A stretch of DNA of 64,000 nt from Acetobacteraceae bacterium (GTDB lineage: Bacteria > Pseudomonadota > Alphaproteobacteria > Acetobacterales > Acetobacteraceae): NCBI GenBank assembly GCA_027451405.1, contig DAIDJM010000033.1, forward strand, positions 1-64,000. The letters run 5' to 3'. Within the stretch, counting starts at the first letter, position 1; each line of letters begins with the position of its first letter. The position numbers and the translations under genes were made by a program. This document shows, in pieces, positions 34,395 through 43,774 of this stretch. A model generated the notes under the pieces. The model had not been told where the DNA came from. It saw nothing but the letters and a program-made list of their open reading frames with translations, and did no database searches.

Positions 34395-35309
34395 TTAGAA
34401 GAGAACGTCCGCAGATGGGGTCGCGAACTCTGGCGGCGGAGCGGGCGCTGCCGGGCCCGCCGGCGCCCGGCCCAAACCGGCAGAAGCGAGCTGGGCCCGA
34501 AGCTGGGCCACGACGCCGCCGGTTTCCTCGAGGTGGCCCAGCAGGCGGCCGGTCGAATCGGCCTGGATCGCGGCCGCATGGGCCAGCGCGTAGCCAAATT
34601 CGTGTTGCGCGCGGGTGGTCGCCTCGAGTTCGCTCGCGCGCCGCGCGATTGTGCTGGCGCCTTCCCGGAGCCGGGCCAGGCCCGCCAGCATGGCATCGAG
34701 GATCAGACCCTCCGCTGCGCCGGGGGCCGCCTGTCGCGCCCGCTCGATTTCCTCGAGCATAGTGGTGACGGTCGTGGCCGCGTCGGTGACGGAGCGGCCG
34801 AGACCCACAGCGAGCTGCGCCAGGCGAGCCGCCGTGGTGGCCGCCCGCTCCGCCTGCGCATTCATGCTTTCGATGGATTCCGCCAGGCTCTCGGCGTCCC
34901 GTTCGAGCTGGCGGAGGCCCGAGGAAGCCGCCTCGACATCCGCAGCCAACAAGCCGGTCGGCGGGGGATCGGGTGGTTGATCGGGGGAGCGATCGGGCTC
35001 GGCCCCTTGGGCTACGGCCGGATCGGCCGGAAGAGAAGGAAGAGAGGGAAGAGCCGGGCGGAAATCTGCCAAGGCTCGATGATAGGTCTGTGCGGCAACC
35101 GCCTCGCGGTCGAGCCGGGTACGGTCTCGCAAGCGGAGCCCCAGCAGCGCACAGCAGAGGAGGGTGATGCAGCCGACGACGAAGACACCGTGGACGCCGG
35201 AGCCCTGCACGGCGACCGCGCCGCCAAGCGCCACGCCCGTGACCGCCATCAAACTCGTAAGCCCAAAACCGCGTTCGACCGGATCGTCAAAGCCTTGCAG
35301 AATGCTCAT
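34395..35309 (-). CDS. Membrane protein with coiled-coil domain, function unknown
   Basis: 304 residues. Two membrane helices lie near the N-terminus (GLTSLMAVTGVALGGAVAV and GVFVVGCITLLCCALLGL), followed by a Pro-rich linker (~90-120) and a long Ala-rich coiled coil (LRQLERDAESLAESIESMNA and onward). The arrangement resembles methyl-accepting or RmuC-like signalling helices without a recognisable signalling tip. No family assignment. It is divergent from the DUF3108 gene, with 54 bp between the starts. Confidence 0.65.
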   Translation of the reverse strand: MSILQGFDDPVERGFGLTSLMAVTGVALGGAVAVQGSGVHGVFVVGCITLLCCALLGLRLRDRTRLDREAVAAQTYHRALADFRPALPSLPSLPADPAVAQGAEPDRSPDQPPDPPPTGLLAADVEAASSGLRQLERDAESLAESIESMNAQAERAATTAARLAQLAVGLGRSVTDAATTVTTMLEEIERARQAAPGAAEGLILDAMLAGLARLREGASTIARRASELEATTRAQHEFGYALAHAAAIQADSTGRLLGHLEETGGVVAQLRAQLASAGLGRAPAGPAAPAPPPEFATPSADVLF

Positions 35310-35363
35310 GGCTCAGGCTCCTGCCTGGACGAGATCGCCGGGCTCAGGGGGAGCATCCTGCAC

Positions 35364-36194
35364 GTGAAGGGTTTATGGCTGCTTAACCGGATCACACTCG
35401 GCTTCGTGCTCGCCGCGGCGCTGTCCGTCCCGCCGGCCCGCGCCGGCGATACCGGCAGCTTTTCGGCGCAGTACGAAGGTTTCTCCCACGGCCTGCTCGT
35501 GCTGCGGCTTGCCGGCCAACTCACGCTGACGCCCGCCACCTATGTCGGCGCGCTGCAATACCACCTGGCGGGGATGATCGGCTGGATGATCCGCAACGAG
35601 GATCAGAGCCAGGCGACCGGCGTTTTCGACGGCAATTCGGCCGTGCCCAAACGGTTCGACAGCGTCGGGAACCTGCGCGGGACGGAGCGCATCACCCGCA
35701 TCCATTACAGCGGCGGCGACCCGGTGATCGAGGTGCGCACCCCGCCGGTGCAGCTCGAGCGCACCGAGGTGCCTGCGGGCATGACGCCGCACACCATCGA
35801 CACGCTGTCGGCGATCGCGTTGCTCATCCATCAGGCGAGCGCGACCGGCACATGCAACGGCAACGCGACGCTCTACGATGGGCGCCGCCTGACCGCGCTG
35901 ACCGCCCGCACCGTCGGCGACGAAATGCTGCCCAAGACGGGACGCTCGATTTTCTCCGGCCAGGCGCTGCGCTGCGATTTTGACGGGAATCAGCTTGCGG
36001 GCTTCAAGAAGGACGAACCGGAAGCGGAACAGCGCAAGACCAAGCACGGCGTCGCCTGGCTCGCGCAGGCCATTCCCGGCGGCCCGCTCGTTCCGGTGAA
36101 AGTGATATTCGAGAACAAGATCTTGGGGCAGGTCACGCTGTATCTGACGGCGCTGACGGGAGGCTCCGGCCCGATCGCCAGGGCAAACCGGTAG
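35364..36194 (+). CDS. DUF3108 domain protein, exported
   Basis: 276 residues from a GTG at 35364. A signal peptide (NRITLGFVLAAALSVPPARA) is cut near residue 25. The rest is the beta-rich DUF3108 fold (FSAQYEGFSHGLLVLRLAGQ, YDGRRLTALTARTVGDE, PVKVIFENKILGQVTLYL). These proteins are periplasmic, with no proven role. Longer in-frame extensions toward 34533 lie antisense to the coiled-coil gene and are rejected. Confidence 0.7.
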   Translation: MKGLWLLNRITLGFVLAAALSVPPARAGDTGSFSAQYEGFSHGLLVLRLAGQLTLTPATYVGALQYHLAGMIGWMIRNEDQSQATGVFDGNSAVPKRFDSVGNLRGTERITRIHYSGGDPVIEVRTPPVQLERTEVPAGMTPHTIDTLSAIALLIHQASATGTCNGNATLYDGRRLTALTARTVGDEMLPKTGRSIFSGQALRCDFDGNQLAGFKKDEPEAEQRKTKHGVAWLAQAIPGGPLVPVKVIFENKILGQVTLYLTALTGGSGPIARANR

Positions 36195-36229
36195 GCCGCA
36201 CCGGCCCCCGCCGGTCCCGGGCAATCGCC

Positions 36230-36889
36230 TTACCTGATCCCGACAACCTTGTGCGTCTGCACGCTGAGGCGCCACCGCGGATGGGCGAGGCAATAGGCGA
36301 TGGCCGCTTGGATGTTTTGTTGCAGATCGGGTCCGCTCATGGGTTGCAGGCGGAAATCGCGGAAACCGAGTGCCTCGAACATCGACGGAGGCGCATCCTC
36401 CTGCGGGTAGACCAGCTTCAATTCATCGCCGCTTTGAATGGCGAGCGTGGTCCCGGCTTTCGGACTGACGCAGATCCAATCGATGCCGGGCGGCGCGGGC
36501 AGCGTTCCGTTGGTCTCGATCGCAATCCGGAAGCCCCTTGCGTGCAGCGCCTCGATGAGCGCCGGATCGACCTGAAGCAGCGGCTCGCCCCCGGTCAGCA
36601 CGACGAGCCGGTCATCGGCCCCGCCGCGCCACTCCCGTTCGATCGCGCGGGCGAGGCTTTCCGCGTCGTAGCGGCCGCCCGCGGTCCCATCGAGTCCGAC
36701 GAAATCGGTGTCGCAGAAGCGGCAGGTGGCCGTGGCCCGATCCCGCTCGAGCCCCGACCAGAGATTGCAGCCGGCGAAGCGGCAGAACACGGCGGCGTGC
36801 CCGGCCTGGGCGCCTTCGCCCTGCAGTGTCAAAAAAATTTCTTTGACGGCGTAGCGGCTGCCCGCCGCGGGAGGGGGAGGCCCGTTCAA
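36230..36889 (-). CDS. queE: 7-carboxy-7-deazaguanine synthase (radical SAM)
   Basis: 219 residues. The cluster Cys lie in FCRFAGCNLW and, after the 14-residue insertion found in this subgroup, CRFCDTDF. GGEPLLQ is the AdoMet motif and AIETNGTLPAP is also conserved. It catalyses the ring contraction step in queuosine precursor synthesis. The N-terminus (EIFLTLQGEG) is a good family start. It overlaps the phasin gene by ATGA, an unusual partner; other queuosine genes are not in the window. Confidence 0.9.
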   Translation of the reverse strand: MNGPPPPAAGSRYAVKEIFLTLQGEGAQAGHAAVFCRFAGCNLWSGLERDRATATCRFCDTDFVGLDGTAGGRYDAESLARAIEREWRGGADDRLVVLTGGEPLLQVDPALIEALHARGFRIAIETNGTLPAPPGIDWICVSPKAGTTLAIQSGDELKLVYPQEDAPPSMFEALGFRDFRLQPMSGPDLQQNIQAAIAYCLAHPRWRLSVQTHKVVGIR

Positions 36890-37416
36890 TCGCGCGTCTC
36901 GGTCTCCAGCAGCTGCCGCACCTCGTCCATGGCCTCGCGGAACCGGTTGTCGAGCAATCGCACGGCTTCGGCATTCGACTTCTGGATGAGATCCGCGAGC
37001 TCTCGCAGGTTGTTGGTCGCGTGCTCGTAGGACCGCTTCATCAGCTCGGCCTGCCGCGCCGCCCGCACCTGCGGGTCATCGGCGCCGGACAGTTCCCGCA
37101 CGTGATCGGAAAGCTCATGCATCGTCTGCTGCATGATCTCCATGTTGCGCCGCGCCACCGCCTGAGCACCTTCGAGCGCGAGCCGGTTGGCCGCCGCCAG
37201 CGCCTCCATGTTCCGCCGGTGCGCCGCGAGCAGCGCGCCGGGGTCGGCGAGCATCCCCGGAAAGCGCATTTCCCGGAACATCCGGCCGACATCGCCGAGC
37301 AGTGCCGCCTGTGTGTCGGCGGCGGCGCGGGTCAGTCCGGTCATCGTCTCGGCCGCGCGCCGCGTCGCGGCAGCGGCGGTTTCGGCCATCGAGGGCCGGC
37401 TGGTCTCATCGGCCAT
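36886..37416 (-). CDS. Phasin family protein
   Basis: 176 residues, nearly all helical, with ALLGDVGRMFREMRFPG, MLADPGALLAAHRRNMEALAAANR and ARRNMEIMQQTMHELSDHV: the pattern of TIGR01841-type phasins. These coat polyhydroxyalkanoate granules or act as helical scaffolds. A GGAG lies 8 bases before the ATG at 37416. Its stop overlaps queE. Confidence 0.82.
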   Translation of the reverse strand: MADETSRPSMAETAAAATRRAAETMTGLTRAAADTQAALLGDVGRMFREMRFPGMLADPGALLAAHRRNMEALAAANRLALEGAQAVARRNMEIMQQTMHELSDHVRELSGADDPQVRAARQAELMKRSYEHATNNLRELADLIQKSNAEAVRLLDNRFREAMDEVRQLLETETRD

Positions 37417-37476
37417 GGAGCGCACTCCGATCAGGGAACGGGAACGGGCCCAGACTACACGCGGCGGGCCGGAATT

Positions 37477-38133
37477 TCAGGCGGCTTCGCCGGGGGTCGC
37501 CAATCCGTGTCCGTCGTCCGGCGCGGGCGGCGGCGGCACCTCGGGAAAGGGCTTCGGCCCGGACTCGCCGGATCCCCGTTCGAGCCAGCCCGCCGCTCGC
37601 TCCGCCCGGTCGAGGCCGCGATCGAGTGCCGCCATCGTGGCCGCCAGGTCGGGGCTGTCGTCGCTTAGCCAAGTGCGGGCGGCATAGAGCCAGAGTGCCA
37701 CGGCGCCGGTGACGCGCGCGGCGCCTCGCGCGCCGGCGATCGGGATGCCTGCGGCCTCGAGCATCCAGCCCATGGAGCGGCGCGTGCCGTCGGCCAGCAT
37801 CAGCGCGGTGGCGGGCTCCATCGGCAGAGCGCGCATCAGCGCGCCGATACCGGCGCGATAGGGTTGCAGCGCGTCGAAGCGGCGCATCAGCAGGTCGAAC
37901 AGTTGTTCGCGCGGGGATCCTTCCGGGAGCGGGTCGGCGAGCGCGGCGCGATCGGCATGTTGGCCGAGCCGCAGCAGGATCGCTTCCCTGGCCGGGAACC
38001 GCGCGCGGGCGTCGGCGAGGGACAGCCCGGCAGCGCGGGCGGCGCCGGCGACCGTGACCATGGTCCAGCCTTTCCGGGTTGCCTCCTCGAAGGCTGCGCC
38101 GATCAGTGCCGTATCGAATTCCGCATGGCTCAT
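37477..38133 (-). CDS. COQ9-like protein (TetR-fold, ubiquinone biosynthesis family)
   Basis: 218 residues from the ATG at 38133. An N-terminal TetR-like three-helix segment (FDTALIGAAFEEATRKGWTMVT, AGLSLADARARFP) is followed by the COQ9 domain (RRFDALQPYRAGIGALMRALP, LARTWLSDDSPDLAATMAALD). COQ9 proteins bind lipids or ubiquinone intermediates and help COQ7. A ubiA gene is at the far end of this window. It is divergent from the winged-helix regulator at 38282. Longer ORF starts lie inside the divergent promoter. Confidence 0.78.
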   Translation of the reverse strand: MSHAEFDTALIGAAFEEATRKGWTMVTVAGAARAAGLSLADARARFPAREAILLRLGQHADRAALADPLPEGSPREQLFDLLMRRFDALQPYRAGIGALMRALPMEPATALMLADGTRRSMGWMLEAAGIPIAGARGAARVTGAVALWLYAARTWLSDDSPDLAATMAALDRGLDRAERAAGWLERGSGESGPKPFPEVPPPPAPDDGHGLATPGEAA

Positions 38134-38214
38134 GGTGCGAGCGAGGTAGGCCCGATCCGGCCGCTTGTCAGCAGGGGAGCGCACCGCGGGCGAATTTTGC
38201 TTGAGTGGATTATG

Positions 38215-38237
38215 CTCTGCTTCGCAGAGTGCTCTGC
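38215..38237. promoter_or_regulatory. Palindrome in the COQ9-like / winged-helix divergent region
   Basis: CTCTGC-TTC-GCAGAG (38215-38229) is a perfect inverted repeat, and a third half-site CTCTGC follows at 38232-38237. It lies between the two divergent starts, 45 bp before the winged-helix gene. It fits an autoregulatory operator. Confidence 0.5.
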
Positions 38238-38281
38238 GCTTCCCGAGGTATCCCCATGATCCCGACCCAAGGAGAAGGAGC

Positions 38282-38632
38282 ATGGCCGCGCTCGACGAGA
38301 CGATCCACCAGCCGACGCGCTTGCGCCTCATGGCTGCGCTGCAGGCGCTGCCGGCTGAGGAGCGCGTGGAATTCACCCGCCTGCGGGCGATCCTCGGCGT
38401 CACCGACGGCAATCTCGGCGCGCATCTGACGATTTTGGAGACTGCCGGCTACGTGCAGATCGAGAAGGACTTTGCCGGCCGCAAGCCGCGCACGCGGGTG
38501 TCGGCCACGCCGCAGGGTCGGCGCGCCTTCGCCGGACACCTCGCCTTTTTGCGTGAGCTTCTCGATGCCGCGTCTCGGACGGGCGACGGTGGCGGGGTCT
38601 CGGGCCCTTCCGGCGTCAGCGGAGGGGGGTAG
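38282..38632 (+). CDS. Winged-helix transcriptional regulator
   Basis: 116 residues with a winged-helix DNA-binding fold across residues ~8-95: HQPTRLRLMAALQALP, FTRLRAILGVTDGNLGAHLT as the recognition helix, and KPRTRVSATPQGRRAF as the wing. Such small regulators are usually autoregulated. The start is fixed by a strong AAGGAGAAGGAGC site. The C-terminal GDGGGVSGPSGVSGGG tail comes from a piece of the dispersed GC-rich repeat running into the coding region. Confidence 0.83.
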   Translation: MAALDETIHQPTRLRLMAALQALPAEERVEFTRLRAILGVTDGNLGAHLTILETAGYVQIEKDFAGRKPRTRVSATPQGRRAFAGHLAFLRELLDAASRTGDGGGVSGPSGVSGGG

Positions 38633-38772
38633 GGGTGGCAAAGCCCCCCGATCGGGGGGCAACCAAACCGTGTTCCGCGGCGAACTACCGCTTTAGCGAC
38701 ATTTCCCGCGCTGCCTCCCCCTGGTTGCTGCGTTGGCCCCGGTGTTACAACCCGCTCGCCGAGGAGGACCCC

Positions 38773-40866
38773 ATGCCCCCCGATACCGCGCCGCCGGTGC
38801 CCCGCATCGCCGATATCGATACCCTCTGCATCGACACGATCCGCACGCTGGCGATCGACGCGGTCCAGAAGGCCAATTCGGGGCATCCCGGCACGCCAAT
38901 GTCGATGGCGCCCCTCGCCTACACGCTGTGGCAGACATTTCTGCGCTACGACCCCGCCGAGCCGCACTGGCCGAACCGCGACCGTTTCGTGCTCTCGGTC
39001 GGCCATGCCTCGATGCTGCTTTATGCCTTGATTCATCTGACCGGCATCCGCGATGCCGGCGCGCGCGAGGGCGGCGACAATCGCAAGCCGGGTGGCCCCG
39101 CGCTCACGCTCGATGATCTGAAGCAGTTCCGCCAGCTCGACAGCCGCACGCCGGGTCATCCCGAATACCGTATGACCACCGGGGTCGAGACCACCACCGG
39201 CCCGCTTGGCCAGGGCTGCGGCAATTCGGTGGGCATGGCGATGGCGCAACGCGCGATGGCGGCGCGCTACAACCGGCCCGGCTTCGATCTGTTCGACTAT
39301 CACATCTACGTGCTGGCCAGCGACGGCGACATGATGGAAGGCGTGAGCTGCGAAGCCGCATCGCTTGCCGGTCATCTCAAGCTCGGCAATCTCACCTGGA
39401 TCTACGACAGCAACCACATCACCATCGAAGGCGGCACCGATCTTTCCTTCAGCGAGGATGTGGCGGCGCGCTTTGCCGCCTATGGCTGGGATGTGCAGCA
39501 CGTGGAGGACGCCGAGGACCGGCAGGCGATCGCCCGTGCGCTTGAGCATGCAAGGTCCGTCACGGACCGGCCGAGCTTCATTCTTCTGCACAGCGTCATC
39601 GGCTTCGGCGCGCCCACCAAGGCGGGCACCCACAAGGCGCATAGCGACGCGCTCGGCGTCGAGGAAGTGCGCGGGGCGAAGCGCAACTACGGATGGCCCG
39701 AGGATGCGCAGTTCCTGGTGCCTGACGGCGTCTATCAGCATTTTGCCGAAGGAATGGGCAAGCGCGGCGCGCAGGCGCACGCAGCCTGGAACGATCTCGT
39801 CGCCCGCTACCGCACGCAATATCCCGAGCTCGCCGCCGAGCTCGACCATATCGACCGGCATACGCTACCCGAGGGCTGGGATCGTGACATCCCGTCCTTC
39901 CCGGCCGACCCGAAAGGCATGGCCTCGCGCGACGCCTCGAACAAAGTGCTGAACGCGATCGCGCCGCATGTCCCGTGGCTCATGGGCGGCGCTGCCGATC
40001 TCGCGCCGTCCACCAAAACCAACCTCACATTCGCAGGCGCCGGCAGTTTCGAAGCCGGAAGCTATGGCGGCCGCAACCTGCATTTCGGCATCCGCGAACA
40101 CGCGATGGGCTCGGCCTGCAACGGCATGGCGCTCGCGGGCTTGCGTGCTTATGGCAGCACGTTTCTCATCTTCTCCGACTATATGCGCGCGCCGATCCGG
40201 CTCTCGGCGCTCATGGAACTGCCGCTGATCTGGATTTTCTCGCATGACAGCATCGGCGTCGGCGAAGACGGTCCGACCCACCAGCCCATCGAGCAGCTCG
40301 TCTCCCTGCGTGCCATTCCCGGCATGATCGTGCTGCGTCCGGGCGACGCCAACGAAGTCGCCGAGGCGTGGCGCGTCATCATGCGGCTGCACGACCAGCC
40401 GGCCTGCCTCGTGCTTTCGCGCCAGGCCATGCCGACGCTGGATCGCAGCCGATACGCTCCCGCCGAGGGGGTCGCCCGCGGCGCCTATATCCTGGCCGAT
40501 TGCGAGGGCGAACCGGAAGTCATTCTGATGGCGACCGGCACCGAGCTTTCGCTCGTCGTTGGTGCCTATGAACGGCTGAAAGAGCAGGGAATCCGCGCCC
40601 GCGTGGTGTCGTTTCCTTCATGGAAGCTGTTCGAAGCTCAGCCGGAAGACTACCGCCGTCACGTTCTGCCGCCGCACATCACCGCCCGCGTCGCAGTCGA
40701 GCAAGGCGCCACGATCGGCTGGGATCGCTATATCGGCGCGTCCGGCGCGATCATCGGCATGCATAGTTTCGGCGCCTCTGCCCCGCTTGCCGCTCTCTTG
40801 AAAAAATTCGGTTTCACACCCGAAGCTATCCTGGAAGTCGCCCGCCACCAGGCCGGCAAAGCCTAA
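38773..40866 (+). CDS. tkt: Transketolase
   Basis: 697 residues, full length. DTIRTLAIDAVQKANSGHPG at the N-terminus, the thiamine-pyrophosphate motif ASDGDMMEG...IYDSNHI, the substrate-binding region FGIREHAMG, and DSIGVGEDGPTHQPIEQ. It moves two-carbon units between sugar phosphates. The GAGGAGG site before 38773 marks the start; the longer ORF is unsupported. First gene of the pentose-phosphate operon, with 10 bp to the next gene. Confidence 0.95.
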   Translation: MPPDTAPPVPRIADIDTLCIDTIRTLAIDAVQKANSGHPGTPMSMAPLAYTLWQTFLRYDPAEPHWPNRDRFVLSVGHASMLLYALIHLTGIRDAGAREGGDNRKPGGPALTLDDLKQFRQLDSRTPGHPEYRMTTGVETTTGPLGQGCGNSVGMAMAQRAMAARYNRPGFDLFDYHIYVLASDGDMMEGVSCEAASLAGHLKLGNLTWIYDSNHITIEGGTDLSFSEDVAARFAAYGWDVQHVEDAEDRQAIARALEHARSVTDRPSFILLHSVIGFGAPTKAGTHKAHSDALGVEEVRGAKRNYGWPEDAQFLVPDGVYQHFAEGMGKRGAQAHAAWNDLVARYRTQYPELAAELDHIDRHTLPEGWDRDIPSFPADPKGMASRDASNKVLNAIAPHVPWLMGGAADLAPSTKTNLTFAGAGSFEAGSYGGRNLHFGIREHAMGSACNGMALAGLRAYGSTFLIFSDYMRAPIRLSALMELPLIWIFSHDSIGVGEDGPTHQPIEQLVSLRAIPGMIVLRPGDANEVAEAWRVIMRLHDQPACLVLSRQAMPTLDRSRYAPAEGVARGAYILADCEGEPEVILMATGTELSLVVGAYERLKEQGIRARVVSFPSWKLFEAQPEDYRRHVLPPHITARVAVEQGATIGWDRYIGASGAIIGMHSFGASAPLAALLKKFGFTPEAILEVARHQAGKA

Positions 40867-40876
40867 GGAACCTCGC

Positions 40877-43744
40877 ATGGACAGCGTTACGGATCCCGCC
40901 GCCCGCACGGGCAATCCGCTGCAGCAACTGGTGGCGCTTGGCCAGTCGCCCTGGCTCGATTTCATCCGCCGCAATTTCATCGAGGATGGCAGCCTGCAGC
41001 GCCTGATCGAGCAGGACGGCATCGGCGGCGTCACGTCGAACCCCTCGATTTTCGAGAAAGCCATGGGCTCGGGCGCCGATTACGACGGCCAGTTCAAGCA
41101 GCTCGCGGCGGACGGCATGCGTGATGCCAACGCGCTCTATGAGGCGATGGCGGTGCAGGACATCCAGCACGCTGCGGACATGCTGCGTCCGGTCTTCGAC
41201 CGCACGGAGGGGCTCGACGGTTTCGTGAGCCTCGAGGTATCGCCTTATCTGGCACTGCGCACGGACGAGACGATCGCCGAAGCGCGCCGCCTCTGGTCCT
41301 GGGTGAACCGCCCGAACCTGATGGTCAAAGTTCCTGGTACGGAACAAGGGACGCCGGCGATCCGGCAGCTCATCGAAGACGGCATCAACATCAACGTCAC
41401 GCTGCTCTTTTCGCAACAGGCCTATCGGTCGGTCGCCGAGGCCTATCTCGCCGGCCTCGAAGCCCGGGTCGCCAAGGGCCAGGACATTTCGCGCCTGTCG
41501 AGCGTCGCGAGTTTTTTCGTCAGCCGTATCGACACCGCGATCGACGACAAGATCGATGCGCGGATCGCGGCCGGTGACCCCGCGAAGGACGCGCTGCTCG
41601 CGCTCCGCGGCAAGGTGGCGATTGCGAACGCCAAGCTCGCCTACGCATGGTTCCAGCAGATGATCGCCTCGCCGCGCTGGCAGAAATTGCGCGAGCACGG
41701 CGCCAACCCGCAGCGCCTGCTCTGGGCCAGCACGGGCACGAAAGACAAGGCGTTCTCCGACGTGCTCTATGTCGAGCAATTGGTGGGGCCGCACACGGTC
41801 AACACCATGCCGCCCGCGACCATGGATGCGTTCCGCGAGCACGGCAATGTCCGCGAGACCCTGACCGAAGGGCTCGATGAGGCGAAGCGCGTGCTGGCGG
41901 AGACCGAGCGGCTCGGCCTCGATCTCGGCGCCGTCACGCACCAGCTCGTCGAGGACGGTGTGCGTCTGTTTGCCGACGCGGCCGACCATTTGCTTGCGGC
42001 GGTGGCCAAGAAGCGCACCGCCCTGCTCGGTTCGCAGATTTCCACGCTGCGCTGGAAGCTGCCGGCCGAGCTCGACAAAGCTGTGAGCGACTCACTCGAA
42101 ACCTGGCGTCGCGACGGCAACATCCGTCGGCTTTGGGCGCGTGAAGCCTCCCTCTGGACCGGCGCCGACGAATCGAAATGGCTCGGCTGGCTCGGCATCG
42201 TCGACGAACGCATCGCCCACGTCGCCGAACTGGAGACCTTCCAGCGCGACGTGCAGCAGGCCGGCTTCACCCACGCGCTGCTGCTGGGCATGGGCGGCTC
42301 GAGCCTCGGGCCCGAAGTGCTCGGCATCACTTTCGGCCACCGCGCCGGCTTCCCGACGCTGCATGTGCTCGACAGCACCGATCCGCAGCAGATCCACACT
42401 TTCGAGCAAGCCGTCGATCTGTCGAAGACGCTCGTCATCGTCAGCAGCAAATCCGGCGGCACGCTCGAGCCGAACATCCTCCGCGATTATTTCTGGGAAC
42501 GCATGAAAGCGGTGGTCGGTGCCGAACGCGCCGGAGCGCATTTCGTCGCGGTCACCGATCCTGGCTCGCATATGCAGAAAGTCGCCGAGGAGCGCGGTTT
42601 CCGTCACGTCTTTTTCGGTGACCCCACCATCGGCGGCCGCTATTCGGTCCTTTCCAATTTCGGCCTCGTCCCGGCCGCCGCAATCGGTATCGATCTCAAA
42701 TCCTTCCTCGACACCGCCGCGCGCATGGTGCGCGCCTGCTCGCCGGGCACGCCGCCCTCGGAAAATCCCGGCGTCCAGCTCGGCACCATACTCGGCATCG
42801 CCGGCCGCGCCGGCCGCGACAAGGTGACGATCATCGCCTCCCCGCAGCTCGCCGATCTCGGCGCCTGGCTCGAACAACTCATCGCGGAGAGCACAGGCAA
42901 GATCGGCCGCGGGCTGATCCCGATCGATGCCGAAACGCTCGGCGCGCCTTCAGTTTACGGCCAGGATCGCGTCTTTGCCTACATCCATCTCGACGATGCG
43001 CCGGATCCGAAACAGGATGCCGCGATCGCGGCGCTCGAGGCGGCAGGCCAGCCGGTCGTGCGCGTCTCGCTCAATGGTCACGCCGAAATCGCGCAGCAAT
43101 TCTTCCTCTGGGAAATCGCGACCGCGGTCGCCGGCAGCCTGCTCGGCATCAATGCGTTCGACCAGCCCGATGTCGAGGCGAGCAAGGTCAAGACACGCGA
43201 ACTCACGAGCGCCTTCAACCAGACAGGGGCGTTGCCCCCGGAGACGCCGTTTGCCAGCACTGATGGCGCCGACCTGTTCGCCAGCCCCGCTTACGCGAAA
43301 ACGCTCGGCGGCGGCTCGCTCACCGACATTCTGCGCGCCCATTTCGCACAGGTGAAACCGGGCGATTATGTGGGTCTGCTCGCCTATACCGAGCGTGACC
43401 CGGCGCATATCGAGGCGCTGCAGCGGCTCCGGCTTTTGGTGCGTGACCGCAAGCATGTCGCCACCGCCGCGGAATTCGGCCCGCGCTTCCTGCATTCCAC
43501 CGGCCAGGCCTACAAAGGCGGTCCCAACAGCGGCGTCTTCCTGCAGATCACGGCGGACGACGCGCACGATCTGCCCGTGCCGGGTGAGCGCTACACGTTC
43601 AGCACCGTCAAGGCTGCGCAGGCGCGGGGCGATTTCGACGTGCTCGTTGAACGCGGCCGCCGCGCGCTTCGCGTGCATCTCAAGGGCGATCTCGCAAGCG
43701 GTCTCGATCGCCTCGATGCCGCCATCGCCGCGGCGCTCGGCTGA
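40877..43744 (+). CDS. Bifunctional transaldolase / glucose-6-phosphate isomerase
   Basis: 955 residues: an N-terminal transaldolase (GGVTSNPSIFEKAM, catalytic Lys in NLMVKVPGT, residues ~1-370) joined to a C-terminal phosphoglucose isomerase (LLGMGGSSLGPEVLG, SSKSGGTLEPNILRDYF, and HSTGQAYKGG). The fused enzyme is typical of Gluconobacter and other Acetobacteraceae and links the pentose-phosphate pathway to fructose/glucose-6-phosphate conversion. It sits 10 bp after tkt and 30 bp before gnd. Confidence 0.95.
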   Translation: MDSVTDPAARTGNPLQQLVALGQSPWLDFIRRNFIEDGSLQRLIEQDGIGGVTSNPSIFEKAMGSGADYDGQFKQLAADGMRDANALYEAMAVQDIQHAADMLRPVFDRTEGLDGFVSLEVSPYLALRTDETIAEARRLWSWVNRPNLMVKVPGTEQGTPAIRQLIEDGININVTLLFSQQAYRSVAEAYLAGLEARVAKGQDISRLSSVASFFVSRIDTAIDDKIDARIAAGDPAKDALLALRGKVAIANAKLAYAWFQQMIASPRWQKLREHGANPQRLLWASTGTKDKAFSDVLYVEQLVGPHTVNTMPPATMDAFREHGNVRETLTEGLDEAKRVLAETERLGLDLGAVTHQLVEDGVRLFADAADHLLAAVAKKRTALLGSQISTLRWKLPAELDKAVSDSLETWRRDGNIRRLWAREASLWTGADESKWLGWLGIVDERIAHVAELETFQRDVQQAGFTHALLLGMGGSSLGPEVLGITFGHRAGFPTLHVLDSTDPQQIHTFEQAVDLSKTLVIVSSKSGGTLEPNILRDYFWERMKAVVGAERAGAHFVAVTDPGSHMQKVAEERGFRHVFFGDPTIGGRYSVLSNFGLVPAAAIGIDLKSFLDTAARMVRACSPGTPPSENPGVQLGTILGIAGRAGRDKVTIIASPQLADLGAWLEQLIAESTGKIGRGLIPIDAETLGAPSVYGQDRVFAYIHLDDAPDPKQDAAIAALEAAGQPVVRVSLNGHAEIAQQFFLWEIATAVAGSLLGINAFDQPDVEASKVKTRELTSAFNQTGALPPETPFASTDGADLFASPAYAKTLGGGSLTDILRAHFAQVKPGDYVGLLAYTERDPAHIEALQRLRLLVRDRKHVATAAEFGPRFLHSTGQAYKGGPNSGVFLQITADDAHDLPVPGERYTFSTVKAAQARGDFDVLVERGRRALRVHLKGDLASGLDRLDAAIAAALG

Positions 43745-43774
43745 CGCCGCACGCCATTAACGAAGGGGGGTTTC

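Noticed and set aside
34533-35363. Long plus-strand ORF extending the DUF3108 gene upstream by ~277 codons
   Set aside because: It lies opposite the coiled-coil membrane protein, has low-complexity shadow composition, and the signal peptide starts at 35364.
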